From Ciona intestinalis (lineage: Eukaryota; Chordata; Ascidiacea; Phlebobranchia; Cionidae), in the NCBI RefSeq assembly GCF_000224145.3, contig NC_020176.2:3617826-3681825 (forward strand): a stretch of DNA of 64,000 nt, read 5' to 3'. The position numbers and the translations under genes are program-made. The notes under the pieces were generated by a model that made no database searches, had not been told where the DNA came from, and saw nothing but the letters and a program-made list of their open reading frames with translations. Shown one piece after another: positions 13,201 to 31,141 of the stretch (positions within the stretch are counted from its first letter, which is position 1; each line of letters opens with the position of its first letter).

Positions 13201-13529
13201 TACGTAAAGGAAATTCGTGGCTGAAAAATATCCACACAGTAAACATGCCGGAACTGGTTTGTTTAATTTTCGAAAACGCTAAAAACAAAACCAAAGATGT
13301 TGAATTGGTTGAATGGCAACAAACGAAATACAAAATCATTCTATTGTCGTTGTGGTCGTTGGTACATAGGCACTTTTTTTGGATATCCAAATTGGTATAA
13401 AAATACCAAACGCGCATGTAAACGTCCCACTTGTTTATCCCTACACGTCTTGATCGCTAAGGTAGCTTCCATAGAACTCGTGGCCAGGTGACTACAGTGT
13501 TATATATGTAGCGTTGTAAGAACTGTGTT
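10210..13529. other. Intergenic, downstream of KAT5, with paired CRE sites
   Basis: No supported gene. Two TGACGTCA palindromes lie 22 bases apart (12735-12742, 12757-12764). A minus-strand AATAAA (13122-13127) about 400 bases past the KAT5 stop codon is a candidate poly(A) signal for that gene. Several homeodomain-type TAATTA cores occur near 11.8 kb, which suits regulatory DNA but is not evidence of it in AT-rich sequence. Confidence 0.5.
13122..13127 (-). terminator. Candidate KAT5 polyadenylation signal
   Basis: AATAAA on the minus strand, about 400 bases past the KAT5 stop codon. It is a reasonable distance for a 3' UTR, but AATAAA is common in AT-rich DNA. Confidence 0.35.
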
Positions 13530-19346
<5,817 letters not shown>

Positions 19347-20437
19347 TACCCATCCATCGTGTAAAGAGAACAAAACTAATTTGACAACTTTTAAAGGTTT
19401 GGTTCTGTCTAGTATATTGTTGTACTACCTATATGGAGCCTGTACATAGGTAAACTGCATTATCACAAACTGTAATAATTATGAAAATACTCTGGGCTAC
19501 CTTCACATTATTGTTTAGTATAACTACTATATGTGCAAGACCTTTTTAAATAGTTGTAAAACACAGTACATGTTAAAGAACAGAAAATACTTCTAGTTCT
19601 ATCATATGATATGATAAAGACCATACATGGACAATTTAAGGACAAATAATAGTTTTTAGAGGTAGTGTGTGAGACAACATAGTGAAGTGTTTAGCATGGC
19701 ATGTTTTATATAAATTTAAGGGAATAAGAAATGAAACAAACTTGTTCGAAAGCGTGTTTTTGTTCAAAAGTGTGTAAATGAATACTTTTAAAACTAAAAG
19801 GTTAATTTTTAAATTAAATTTAAATTGATATACTCAATAACTGAATGTGGATAAATTGTTTCCAATAATTAACTTTTACCCAAAATTAAACTTTAACCAC
19901 TAGAGGGACAATAATAATTTTAAATTTGCTTATTTATGGTAACTAAGTACAATTACTCAAACAAATTTTGAATAAAACAAAAGCCATTACCCAGCTTCAA
20001 ATAAAGAAAAGGACGCAAATCTTTAAATTTTAATATTACACCTTAGAACACCTTTACTTGAACACTGGGGAGTCAAAATATTTTGATCCTGATTGAATTA
20101 CTACTTTCGAATTTCTCGAAATAAATATCGTTGAGGTAATAGAACAGTTAAATTTAAGCTACAGAATTTGTTGCAAAAACACCAAGCGTTTTGCAAAAGT
20201 TGAACAACCGTCGCAACTTTACTGGCAAAATAAAATAAATTGAATATTTTTATCTTTGCTTTGTCAGTTGCTCCCACCCAGCGGAATAAAGCTAAAGGAA
20301 AAAAGCGATCGGCGCTTTCTGCAGTTGGTTAAAAAGAACAGAAAGGCGCCTCGTTTTATCTACTGGAATCCCAAATTTTAGGCTGTGTTATCGACCGAAT
20401 TTTTTCACTTTGCAAGCTTTAACAACCAATATCCAAG
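19347..20437. promoter_or_regulatory. Divergent KAT5 / tra2 intergenic region
   Basis: About 1.1 kb separates the two start codons, which point away from each other. A bulged inverted repeat (GGCGCTTTCTG at 20311-20321 with CAGAAAGGCGCC at 20339-20350) sits roughly 90 bases upstream of the tra2 ATG. Its GGCGC cores resemble E2F-type half sites. No open frame of note lies between. Shared regulation of the pair is an inference from the layout. Confidence 0.5.
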
Positions 20438-23059
20438 ATGAGCGATACAGAAGCTGGAGAATATAAATCGGTAATGATATTTGTTGTAAATATATATTTG
20501 GATTTCTTTTACAACTGTAATTCAGTTTGCTTGCCGCCATTACCGGAAATTCATTAAATAAAGTCATTTTTGTTACATTAATATATAATATATATGTTGT
20601 AGGCTACATATATATATATTTCAGTTATTATGAATTTAACAAATCTCAGCACCTTTATAATTTGCACAAGTAACGTCTAACTTAACACAGAAGACCAAGA
20701 GTCCAGTGAAGCAATCTCGGTCCCGCTCACGATCAAGATCTGCGGATTCTGATTCTTCAAGAGGTTCCAAGAAATCAAGAAGTTTAAGACGTTCGTATTC
20801 TCGTTCCAGATCACGTTCATACAGGTATAGAAACTAAAGTTGTTTTTATTTATTTATTGTTTTTAATATAATTTTTCTCAATCAGTTAGTCTGAATAGTA
20901 TAGAAGCTACACAAACAAAAAAATTGTGCATATGCTTTGTATAATTTGCTATAGATGCACAGCAAAATGTGTTTTGTCAGGACCGGCAGATTGTACAAAC
21001 TGGCTTATTAAACTGGCTTATTATTCGGCAGATTGTACAAACTGGCTTATAAGTACAACAGATTTTTTCTTTTAAACAACTTTCTAAATCGAAAAAGGTT
21101 ACATTCAAGTCATTTTTTGTTAATAGGTCACGTTCCCGATCTGGTTCAAGACGCAGATATCGAAGAAACAGTGGAAGTCCAAGAAGGAGGTATTACAGTA
21201 GATCAAGGTAGAGTACCTGCCCTGTATCGACTTGATTACTTGATAGGCTTATGTTCTATTCTATGTAGAAATATCTATATGTTATGTTGCTACTTTTTGT
21301 TTCATAAAAGTTTTTGCTTGTAAAAATTGACACATATCAGTATAAATTGTTGCTACTTTTAAATTTCCGCTTGTAAAAATTGCCACATAAGCAAAGCCTG
21401 TATGTTGGCCTTATTATAGTCAGGTGCCTTTGCAAGCCCTGTAATTCAAATGAGTGCGTCTTTGCATCCCCAAATATTTTCTCGCCTATAATTAACACCA
21501 ACTAGCAATATGCTTTTCTCTTTCTTCATTCTTGATTTGTTAGTAGGTCCAGGAGTTATTCAAGAGGCCGCCACAGCAGTAAATCTCCCATGTCTGGAAG
21601 GAAGCGTCATATTGGAGACAGAGTAAGTGAGCTTTTTGTTCATGATATGTCTTAAGTGTAAATATGTTGTCATTCAATAATAAAATTAGGTTTGATCTGA
21701 AAAAATAAGAGTTGTTGTTGTTTCAGTTGAACCCACCAAGTGGTAAATGCTTGGGAGTATTTGGTTTGAGTCTTTACACCAACGACAGTGATCTCAGAAG
21801 TGTATTTTCAAGATATGGAAGAATAACTGATATCAATGTTGTAATTGATCAAAAGGTAATGCTTTGACTACTTTGTCTTTTTCTGATCTTTTAAGTAGGG
21901 GGCTCAGTGCATGAAAAACCACTGGATTGTAAGACACAAAGTTAAATTATATGTGGGCTTTCATGGTTAATACTCTCGGCAACCCCTAAAGTTTGTTCTG
22001 ACACCCAGTTTGAGAAGCCCACTAATCTTATGCTAATTCTAAAGTATGATTCAAGAATGTTAGATTTTAGAATTGACCATATGTTCATACTATTTCTTGT
22101 AGACCGGTCGTTCACGAGGGTTCGGATTTGTTTACTTTGATAATGATGATGATGCAGCTGAAGCAAAGGAGCGGGCTAACGGGATGGAACTTGATGGAAG
22201 AAATATTCGTGTTGATTACTCGATCACCAAGCGAGCTCACACACCAACACCTGGTGTATATGTTGGGAGACCGTGAGTATTTAATTCAAACCAAAGTTTA
22301 CTTAACAGTTTTTTACTTAAACAACATTAAACAGTGTATTTTAGAATCCAAATTTTTACCAATTATGTTAAAAATTTATTGTAAAGTTTTTTCTTTTAGG
22401 AGCTTAATTTTTACTAGAATCCTATTTTTGCCAATTTGAAGTTTTCAATAATTTTTTTTTAGATATGCCAAGCCAAGAGATGGTGATAGATACGAATCAA
22501 GAGATCGATATGATCGTGGTGGTGACCGACATGATAGATATTATGAACGTGACCGTTATGATAGAGGAAGATATGAAAGCAGAGACAGGTAAGGTTATAT
22601 TTAAAGTTGTTTAACACTGGTGCATGAATGTTTGTCAGTTTTAATGCAAGCATGACAGTATTGTCACCATTTTTAAATGAAAGTAAAGACGTTTCTGCCA
22701 TTATGACACTGTAATATGTAGTGTAATGTTATTATTGGTATTGTTGTCAACCACCATTATTGAAAAAGGTTTGATATGCTTTTTATAAGTACTATTATGT
22801 ACTTGCTTGTGTATTACTTTGGACATTATATGCAGATACAGAGATGATTACCGGGATAGAAGAGACAGTTACAGACGAAGCCCTTCACCTGGATACAGAC
22901 GCAGATCTCCTTCTCCTTACTATAGAGATAGATCCCCACGTGACCGTAAGTGAACAAATTTGAGATAAAAGACTGAAGTCCTAACTCAAGTATCAATTAC
23001 TTACTAATAACACAATGCTGGCTCTTTTTAAAGTTGTTTATTTTTCAGGTTACTACTAA
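20438..23059 (+). CDS. TRA2: Transformer-2 splicing regulator (RS-RRM-RS)
   Basis: SR-like nuclear protein that binds purine-rich exonic enhancers and activates alternative exons. Exons: 20438-20470, 20691-20824, 21127-21207, 21547-21622, 21727-21855, 22103-22272, 22463-22588, 22836-22945, 23049-23059. Phases close to 289 residues, very near vertebrate TRA2A/B lengths. Residues about 12-105 are an Arg/Ser-rich domain (SRSRSRSRS runs). About 115-190 form one RRM with RNP2-like LGVFGL and RNP1 RGFGFVYF. The linker [14 protein letters not shown] is a Tra2 hallmark. The C-terminal 80 residues are an RS/RD/Tyr-rich tail ending RYY. The start is the first ATG of the first coding exon ([11 protein letters not shown]). 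The small early RS exons resemble the region where other animals make isoforms and autoregulatory exons; no such exon is proven here. Orthology to TRA2A versus TRA2B cannot be assigned, as expected for a pre-duplication chordate. Confidence 0.95.
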
Positions 23060-23436
23060 ATCGCATTGTATTGGCACAGTGGGGACTTGACCCTGAACAC
23101 CAGTGACTTGTTACATGTAGGTATTGTTGCCTGCTATGTGTGTAAAAAACACAATGTCTTGTCAATGTTTACAAATTTGTGTGATTTGGTTCTTTATATT
23201 CACCACTTTGGAGACACTCCTAGGTTTTGTACAAAGCGTAGAGTAAAACCTATTGTTTTGTGTAGCATACCATTCTTTCTAGTAGTTATTCTGACTTTTT
23301 ATGTTCGCTGGTCTTCGCTTTTGTTGCCGCTGAATTGGAAATTTTTAAACTTTGGATCAAGATTTTGCTGCATGTCAGTAAAGTCTGTTGGTCTTTCTAT
23401 GTAGCTCCTCATACATTGTTACAACAGCTTCTTTCA

Positions 23437-23442
23437 AATAAA
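23437..23442 (+). terminator. tra2 polyadenylation signal
   Basis: AATAAA about 380 bases after the tra2 stop codon, followed by a T/GT-rich stretch, which is the usual arrangement for cleavage and polyadenylation. Confidence 0.6.
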
Positions 23443-24647
23443 CTTCAGTTTTACTCGTTTTGTCCGTGGTTTAGTTTTTCACTTGTTTCTTTTATAAACT
23501 TACAGTGAAAGAATCTTTTTGAAGATTGAAAATACGAAAATTGGAAATTTTGAAAACGAAAACCTAGAAAATTTAAGATTGAAGAATGAATTCTGCAGCG
23601 TTATTTAAGAAAACCAGAGAAAAATGAAAATTATAGAAAACTTAAAACGCTGTGAGATATTAGGCTATAAATAACTCTAAAAAATTTTAGGACAATCCAA
23701 TTCTTTCCACAGGTTATAATCCAATAACATTAGCTTCATTTCAGTTAAGTTTTGGTAAGTGACAATATGAATGGAGGAATGGAGACCAACAGTTATACAA
23801 TGACAAATCATCTATGTGGTTTTTGACACCACAACATTCATTACATCTGTAACACGGGGAGGGATGAATCAACATCGTTATTTGTTCAGTGATAAAATAC
23901 TAAACCATGTATTCGCAGAGGAAATAAACCAGTTTATTCACTTTGTGGTTATGTATTATTGCCGTGTTCTTACTCTCTTGGGAAATCTTAACTTTTCCAA
24001 CATGGACCTGCTGAATGACACAATGACCGTTTTCTCATCATTGATGGATCAACATTGTTAGTTATAATCTCGGTCCAACAAGATTTTATAAACTTGATAT
24101 AAATGCATGTCATAAAACAGCAACATTTGTTACAACTGCAGGGCCAGTTTGAGATGCATTGCATGTGGGAGTTACTGCAGTCTACATATTTAACTTTGTT
24201 GTATATTTTCCCTGTGGAATCTGTTAGTCAAAAATGAGATAGAGGAATGGTTGTTAGTTCTATCTTTCTAAAAGATGCATAGCGACATTGTTGTCAGCAT
24301 TGAGCTTTTAACCCATTGAGATCCAACTTAAATTTAAAATATGTTTTACAGCATTAGTGGAACCTAAACTTACAACCTTAACGGTACCTGAACCTACATA
24401 GATTAGTAACCAAATTGATCCTAACAACCAATGCAAAGTTCACATGTTATGTATTTCTATCAAAAATAAACTACAAATATAGTTTTGTATTACATAAAAA
24501 TGCACTTTTGTCACAGCAAGTTTTCAAAATATGAAATAAAACAGCGCCAACTTCTAAACAACAGTGTTACACATGAACCAATGAAAACAAACTCATTTGT
24601 AAGCATTGGGTTTAAATGGAGGAACCTCAACAACATCATTTTCTTCT
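23443..24647. other. Spacer between convergent tra2 and TTC12
   Basis: The two genes end toward each other. The DNA is AT-rich and non-coding; short frames here lack any family signal. It likely contains the TTC12 3' UTR, but I see no strong minus-strand poly(A) signal close to that stop codon. Confidence 0.6.
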
Positions 24648-27600
24648 TCAAGCCAGTAATTCATCTGGTGGTTTATTTCTTGCAAGAATGTTGATTCCAT
24701 CATGTTTACGAAGCTCTTCTAGAAACCTAGAAAAATCATGGAATTTGTTGTATATGAGATTTGGCTTGTTTATAGGACCATTTAAGTCACTCAAGGTTTT
24801 TAATATCTTTGTTGTGTTCTAAAAGGGGAATCATAGCTGTGATGAAGATTAATACCTTAATGCTTATAAAAAACAGTTTGACACATGGTTTAGAGAAACG
24901 CCTTTCAACAAATGTTGTTTCATTTACCTTCCATTTGCTTGAGCCATCTTCCCCACGGCAATGGCACAGTTGGCTCTGCAGTGTTTGCTGTTTGAATCCC
25001 TGCACAGCACGAGAAGATGGCGCACCACTTCTCCCTCCTTGTTAATTGCAAGGATTGGATCTAAACCATGAGGCAGTTGGGCGATTACGCCAAGCAACAT
25101 GGCGACGTGACTTTGGTTGACGTAACTTATTGTTCCTTTACTTTCATTCATCAGCAATTGACGCATCGTAACATAATCTAAAAAAAATCACACTGTATTT
25201 ATGGAATGCACAAAGTGTTTGCTTCTTTCCATATAAACTTACCTTTATCTATGCTTGCAAAATATTCCACTGCAGCATGAATACTTTGTCCAATGAAACA
25301 CATTATCTTTAAACTGTATGTTACAATTGCAACATCATTGTGCTGTAACAAAAATTTAAAATAATGCAATTGTCAATAAATAAGCCAATACATTGATCAA
25401 ATGCAACTGATACCTTCATTAGTTTGTATAATTGCTTCACAAAAGCAGTACCAGCCTTCTTATAAACAGCTTGTGTGCATTCCACCAATCCTTCCATACA
25501 AAGACTCATCACAGTGAGGCATTTCTGAACAAATGAAGGTTTTAAAAACTGAACATGTGGAAAATTTCACATCAAAACATCGGTAAACTGTGGCTATAAA
25601 AGGATATGACTTAGACCATTACCTTACAGCGTACACCCATGTATACAAATAGTTTAGGTGTAAATATAAACAAAATGCCAAGTACCAGCAGTAATCCAGT
25701 TTCTTTGGATTTCATGACCACTGGGTAAAGTAACTGTGCAAGAGAAGAACAAAATGATGAAGATTTGTTGCATTTGATGATCTTGGTTGTTACTTGAAGT
25801 ACATCTTCCATTGCACACGGGTTGGTCAGTCCCTTTTTGAATGAGGTGACACAACGGTCCTATTGTGATTTGTAAGTGAGTTTATTCAGAGCTTTATATT
25901 TAATGTGGCAGTTCGTAAATTCATGTGAAAACTTACCAAAGCATTTTTAATGTTTTCCGAAACACTTCCATTATTTGCAACTAAGCTGCAGATGGAAGAG
26001 CTTTCCACAAAATGAGAAAAACACCTCATTCTTAATGTAAGAGCTTCATAATCACCGCTGCCTACATCATTCTATGAGCAAGAAAAATATTCACTTATGT
26101 TTTTATACCAATATTTGCATTTACTAATAAGGATTGACTGTTGGCCAATGGAAACAGTAATTATTACCTATATCATAACAATCCAAGACTGTTATCAATC
26201 ATATATGAATAGTTTTAAGTTATAACAACTTGTGCTTACCAAGTATTTAATCAAGCAAGGTAGAATCTCTTCCTCAAAACTCTTTTCAGCAGATGCCAAA
26301 AACCTTTACAATATGTCAATAGATAAAAGTTTTAAAATGTAGTAGCTATAGTTGTGGGTTCTTAATATATCTAAGCTGTTTCTTAGGACAAAAAAAATGA
26401 AAAATGCAGCCAATTTAAACAAAATTAGAGACTTACTTCTTTTCCAAAGTGAAATTGCATAATGTTGTGGCAGCAGCCGTGTTGGCATCTGCCCTCTGCG
26501 TGTTAGGGCTCAACAGTAGCTTCCCAAACCTATGTTTTAAACAAGATTTAGAAAATACTGTCATGTTTTTCGCTTTTAAAACTAGAAGAGAGAGTCAAAT
26601 TATACTAAGAAAAGGTTTGGACTTGTCTGCTGAACGTACTGCTGTATTTTCACTGACAAAGTTTTAAGCTAACACAACTAATTTGATATAACAGAACATT
26701 TACATACTTGGCACAGTCAACAGCATTGGTCACTATTAATCTCGTGCTGGCTTCAAATGAAGTTTCTTGAAATAAACTGATGACATCACGTTTTACTTGG
26801 TCATCAGGCCAGGTGAGGAAAGACAACAAAACCTGGATATATTTCAAACAATTACAAATCTAACCCAAAATCGTGAACTGAACATTCTGAATCTGAAAAA
26901 GTAACCAATTAACATAAAGTACTTGTGCCGTATACTGCAATATAGAAGCTAGAAGCTACAAAGGAGTCTTGTAACTTATCATGTCTACTATGGATAAGCA
27001 ACATATCACTCACATCTGGCATTGAAGACAGTGAGACTAACATCCTTAAGTTTTCCGGTTCATTTATGCAAGCAGCATGTAGCAAACACACAGCAGATGA
27101 AACCAATTCATTCCCATGGCAAGGGTTTGCTGAGACTGAGTTCAACCGAGACTTCAGGCAGTTAGCAATACAACCATCATCAGTAAAGAGATTGAATCCA
27201 TGATGCATACGAAACAGTGTGCGGGAAGTTTCTGAGGAATATTCGTCTTAACTTGATGTATTTTAGACACAATACATTTATAAATGGTTGTGTATTTTAG
27301 TCATTTTTAAAAGTTGTAATAATTAACTTTTGTAAATTACATGGTTTGCCATTTTATAAACTTTTAAATAAAGGGGTTTTCAACCATTGAACAGATAGCC
27401 AACAAATTCAGACTTAAATTAAACAATTTTACCGTCAACCAGTTTGGCTTGCAGGATCCTTAATCCACCAGCATAATACATGAGGCTCCCAGATAAATCT
27501 GATCCCGTCTTCTTTTCCTCCTGCATCCGATCCCGAAGAGTTTGTATCACTTGTGGGATGTTAACGGGATCTTGTTTTTCCTCTTCCCCATGTTTCGCAG

Positions 27601-29236
27601 CCTCTGCTTCAAGCAGGAAGATCCTTCTGTCCTCCTCAACCTCATCTATATATTCTGGATGAAAATATACATCAGAGGATGTAAAATTGAAGTTTATGGT
27701 TAACTCGTCACATTCAAAATAACAACTTCAACTTTCCATAATATTCTTTGGTTTATTCTTATTCAGTCTAGAATACCCAAGTTTTATTGACTTCCTTGCC
27801 CCACTACTTACGGATAAAAAAGGTACATTCATGTATTTTTTACTTTCAGTGCAGTGGATCCTACACACACTTTAATGACGTAACTTCCACCAATCAAACC
27901 TCTTACTTTGAACCAACTTAGTGTTTTTTTTATCTAGTTTCAACAGCTGTTTGAATTGTTCAATTGCGTCATCAAATTTGTTTAACTTCTGATAAGCTCT
28001 TCCTTTGAACACAAACGCTTTCACCCATCTCTCATCAATCTAAAATAATTTGAATAATATCTTTTTTATATAAATTGATTCTTATATGGCACAGCTTTCA
28101 TTTTGCAGAAGACCGATTGATATACCCATATATATATATCTCTTTATGGAAATATTAAGTGTAATATAAGAATTTATTTACCCTCAAAGAAAAATCACAG
28201 TCCGCAATTGCTTCTTCACATTTCCCCAACTTTAAATAAGCAGCTGCCCTGTTAGTGTAGAGGGGTGTCAAGTCCTTTGCTTCCTTTGTAGCTTCTGTGT
28301 AAATCCGAATTGCTTCATCAAAGCTATTTTTCTTAAATTCCTCATTGCCGAGTTCTTTAAGTTTGTTTGCTTTCTTGTGTCTTTCTTTTCTTGCATTTGC
28401 TCTCTGTTGACAATCTGCTTCCATTGCGCTGAGGAATTCATCTTGTGAAGTATGTTGGTTAGGGAAACTCTTCAGCTGAAAATGGGACCCAATGTTTAAT
28501 TACTATGAACTAAAAATAGGTGAAAATATAAAACCATGAAACAGAAATAATTAGCTTGTTTTTGCAGCAATGGTTAGTTCGGGGATCAAAACTGTCAAGA
28601 CGTAATAGCTTTGTGATATCATAAATATTTATGAGGGTATGAATTATGTAAAACACAATTATTCCTGAAGTGCTGAAACTTTCAATTAGAAAACAACATG
28701 AAAAATATAGAATAAAATAATACATTGCATAACCAATTCCACATTGTAGTAAACTCCCTAAAAGCAAAATTTATCCATACGTTGTTATCATTCTTATAAG
28801 CATTTTTATTAATGACTGTTTTGTCAAAGGTTTTGCTCTTTTTGAGTGCGTTTAATTCTTCGTCTGCTTTTTCAAAAGCTTCTGCTTGAACATTCACATC
28901 TTCTGATGTCAAACCTTTTACAATGCTATCTGCAAGTAAAGACAAATTTGTAAATTTTTTTATGTGTATCCTTTTTGTTTATTGTTTCAACTGTTTTCAT
29001 TTTTAAGTCAAAGACTTTTTAAAAATTATTTTCATTTTATAAAATTTAAGTGATTTGTAAGTAAAACAAAACATTACAGCTATGATTTGTGGCTGAGGTT
29101 CTTGTTGACCTTGGATTTAGGTCAGAATTGGTCCATTACCCCCTAAAACATTAAAGCTCCACACACTACATTTACCTATGCTTGAAACTTTAGCAAGAAA
29201 ATTATCAAAATCTTGCTTGTCCTCTACAGATTGCAT
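24648..29236 (-). CDS. TTC12: TTC12, TPR/armadillo dynein-arm assembly factor
   Basis: Cytoplasmic factor for preassembly of ciliary dynein arms; human TTC12 loss causes primary ciliary dyskinesia. Exons, high to low: 29236-29176, 28929-28781, 28475-28182, 28039-27907, 27654-27433, 27231-27014, 26832-26708, 26529-26437, 26303-26240, 26071-25937, 25859-25686, 25524-25414, 25342-25243, 25177-24928, 24726-24648. Phases close to about 735 residues (human 705). The N-terminus (DFDNFLAKVSSI) matches the family. Exons 3-4 carry TPRs (NKLKELGNEEFKK, LYTNRAAAYLKLGKCEEAI, VKAFVFKGRAYQKL). Exon 5 has the family YYAGGLRIL motif. The rest is ARM-like helical repeat to RFLEELRKHDG. Exon 11 is uncertain: homology favours a weak donor at 25686, while a stronger in-phase donor at 25623 would add 21 hydrophobic residues. 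The gene lies downstream of PUF60 on the same strand, 429 bases stop to start. Confidence 0.9.
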
Positions 29237-29665
29237 GTCCGACACCTACTATGGACTAAATCACATGAAACTTTCGAACTTTCTGTAATGTACACAAAAA
29301 ATAAAATATTTTGACCAAATATAAACCAATTTTTACTATGATCATATTCACATTAATAAGAAATGTTGCTCCAGTTACAAATGACGTTACTATGGGTACC
29401 AAATCATTTTTGGCAGTATATTATAAAGTACTAGGAGAATAATTATTTTTGAAGACAAACTCATTGCAGCAGTGCAAAGTAAACAGGTGAATCTGTTTCA
29501 GTGTTGAGCCACCTTTCACTTCACCAAAATTTACAACTAGAAAAAGCAGCGGTTGCACTCAAATTGAAAACAACAACTTTATTCAACTCAATGAAATAAA
29601 CCCTCATTTGTTTGTAGTGACTAGTGACACATTATCTTTTATAATGTACTGTCCAGTGTAGGAGT
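29237..29665 (-). other. PUF60-TTC12 intergenic spacer
   Basis: This short same-strand gap carries a minus-strand AATAAA (29578-29583) about 80 bases after the PUF60 stop. Near the TTC12 ATG there are acceptor-like sequences (ATTACAG, GATTTAG) that could serve cis-splicing of a UTR intron or spliced-leader trans-splicing, which tunicates use. Which applies cannot be decided from sequence. Confidence 0.4.
29578..29583 (-). terminator. PUF60 polyadenylation signal
   Basis: AATAAA on the minus strand about 80 bases after the PUF60 stop codon, the best-placed signal for this gene. Confidence 0.6.
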
Positions 29666-31141
29666 TTATCCAGTCAAATCATTATGATTAAATTTATGCT
29701 GGGGATAAATTATTGCTTCAATTTTTCGACCCCCAAACCAGCGTCCATTTAAGGACTCGACAGCTTTTTTACAAAATACTGAGTCAGTGAATTCAACATA
29801 TATCTTTACGGTGACTGGAGCATCTTCTGCCTCACTTTGTTTTTCTTGGTAAATAACAACTCTACTGACAGATCCAAACTTTCCACATTCCTCTGTCACC
29901 TCCGATTCCAAGTCGTCATCTATTTCCTCAACATCCACCATGTTATGGAGGACCATCACTTTACTTGCCTCCTCTTTCCGCATCAGTTTTTGCATGATCA
30001 TATGTCTCGCCTGCACTCCAGACAACTTCATGTCCTCCTGGGCACTGAGAGTGTTCGGCAGCTCCATAGTTTCCTTTGCAGTTTTCTGCTTTGTAGTTGT
30101 TGCAATGGTAGTGGGTATAGCGATCCCAGGAGGTGGAATATTGGGGTTGGATCTTGAACTTAAAACTGGGGCAGTAACTACTCCAGGTGCGGGGATGGCA
30201 GCAGGTGTGGGTAATGGGGTGGATGGAAACCCAGGCATTCCAACTATACTTGGCAATCCAGGAACCCCTGGGAAAGCACTGTTTGTAAAAGAACTGCCAG
30301 GGGGGATGGTCACACCCACAGGAGCAATAGCTTTACCAACACGAAGGTATTGACCCCCTAGGTCAAACAAGTTCATTGAAGCAACTGCGTCATTAGCTGC
30401 TTGCAATGTATCATATTCAATAAAGCCGTAACCTTTGTGCTTTCCAGTAAGCACGTCTGGGACAAGTGCACATGAAAGAATGTTTCCGAAGGCAGAAAAC
30501 ACAGATTTTAAATCTTCTGTGTTTAGATCAGTATGAACAGAAGAAATGTAAATTCTCTTTTGCATCTTTGATTCATCCAAGAGTAAATCAATAACTGGAT
30601 GACTTTGTGGCATGTTGGCAGGACGACCCACTTTAATGGATCTTCCACCTAACATAACACCTCCCATTTGGTCCAGTGATAACTGGGCGGCTTCAGGGGT
30701 CTCATACTCGATGAAAGCAAAACCTTTATGCTTTCCGGTAATTGGATCGAATGACATATTTATAGATTTAAATGGGCCAAATGGTGAAAATGCATTTCGA
30801 ATAATTTCTTCTTTTAAATCGTAGTAAATGGAGCCCACATAAACCCTGCACATTAGCACCAAAGCTTGTTGCTTTTGTAAAAACATGTTTTCATTACCGA
30901 GCCCGCTTGGTAAACCTGGCAAAGGCTGGCTTGCGGTTGTGACCAGTGAGTTTTCGACTGCAAGCTTTGCCTGAGCCTCTTGTTTAAGCAACACATGTTT
31001 GACACTTTCCTGTACAGCATACCTTTTCGCTTTAGCAAGCGCTTCTTTTTGCTCCGGCGTAAGTGGTGGTGGGGCCATTTTAGGCATTTGTATAATGTCT
31101 CCATTATCAAGGTTAACAGTTTCCGTTAACGCGGTGGACAT
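29666..31141 (-). CDS. PUF60: PUF60 poly(U)-binding splicing factor, single exon
   Basis: Nuclear U2-associated factor that binds polypyrimidine tracts with U2AF and also acts in FIR-type transcription repression. One 491-codon ATG-TGA frame with no intron (human PUF60 559). Residues 24-50 hold the conserved PPLTPEQKEALAKAKRYA segment. RRM1 spans about 98-175 (CRVYVGSIYYDL, KGFAFIEY). RRM2 spans about 195-273 (RIYISSVHTDL, KGYGFIEY, NLFDLGGQYLRVGKA). A Pro/Gly/Val-rich linker covers about 274-350. A C-terminal UHM domain spans about 394-481 with the acidic helix DDDLESEVTEECGKFG and the RxF-type loop GRWFGGR. All domains and key motifs are intact, and codon use is like the neighbouring genes. 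Lack of introns stands out because all seven other genes are split; it may be an old functional retrocopy or massive intron loss. It is head to head with REL. Confidence 0.97.
   Translation of the reverse strand: MSTALTETVNLDNGDIIQMPKMAPPPLTPEQKEALAKAKRYAVQESVKHVLLKQEAQAKLAVENSLVTTASQPLPGLPSGLGNENMFLQKQQALVLMCRVYVGSIYYDLKEEIIRNAFSPFGPFKSINMSFDPITGKHKGFAFIEYETPEAAQLSLDQMGGVMLGGRSIKVGRPANMPQSHPVIDLLLDESKMQKRIYISSVHTDLNTEDLKSVFSAFGNILSCALVPDVLTGKHKGYGFIEYDTLQAANDAVASMNLFDLGGQYLRVGKAIAPVGVTIPPGSSFTNSAFPGVPGLPSIVGMPGFPSTPLPTPAAIPAPGVVTAPVLSSRSNPNIPPPGIAIPTTIATTTKQKTAKETMELPNTLSAQEDMKLSGVQARHMIMQKLMRKEEASKVMVLHNMVDVEEIDDDLESEVTEECGKFGSVSRVVIYQEKQSEAEDAPVTVKIYVEFTDSVFCKKAVESLNGRWFGGRKIEAIIYPQHKFNHNDLTG

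Noticed and set aside
29940-30353. 137-codon plus-strand ORF opposite PUF60
   Set aside because: Lies antisense to the Pro/Gly-rich linker and C-terminal part of PUF60, whose composition keeps the opposite frame open.
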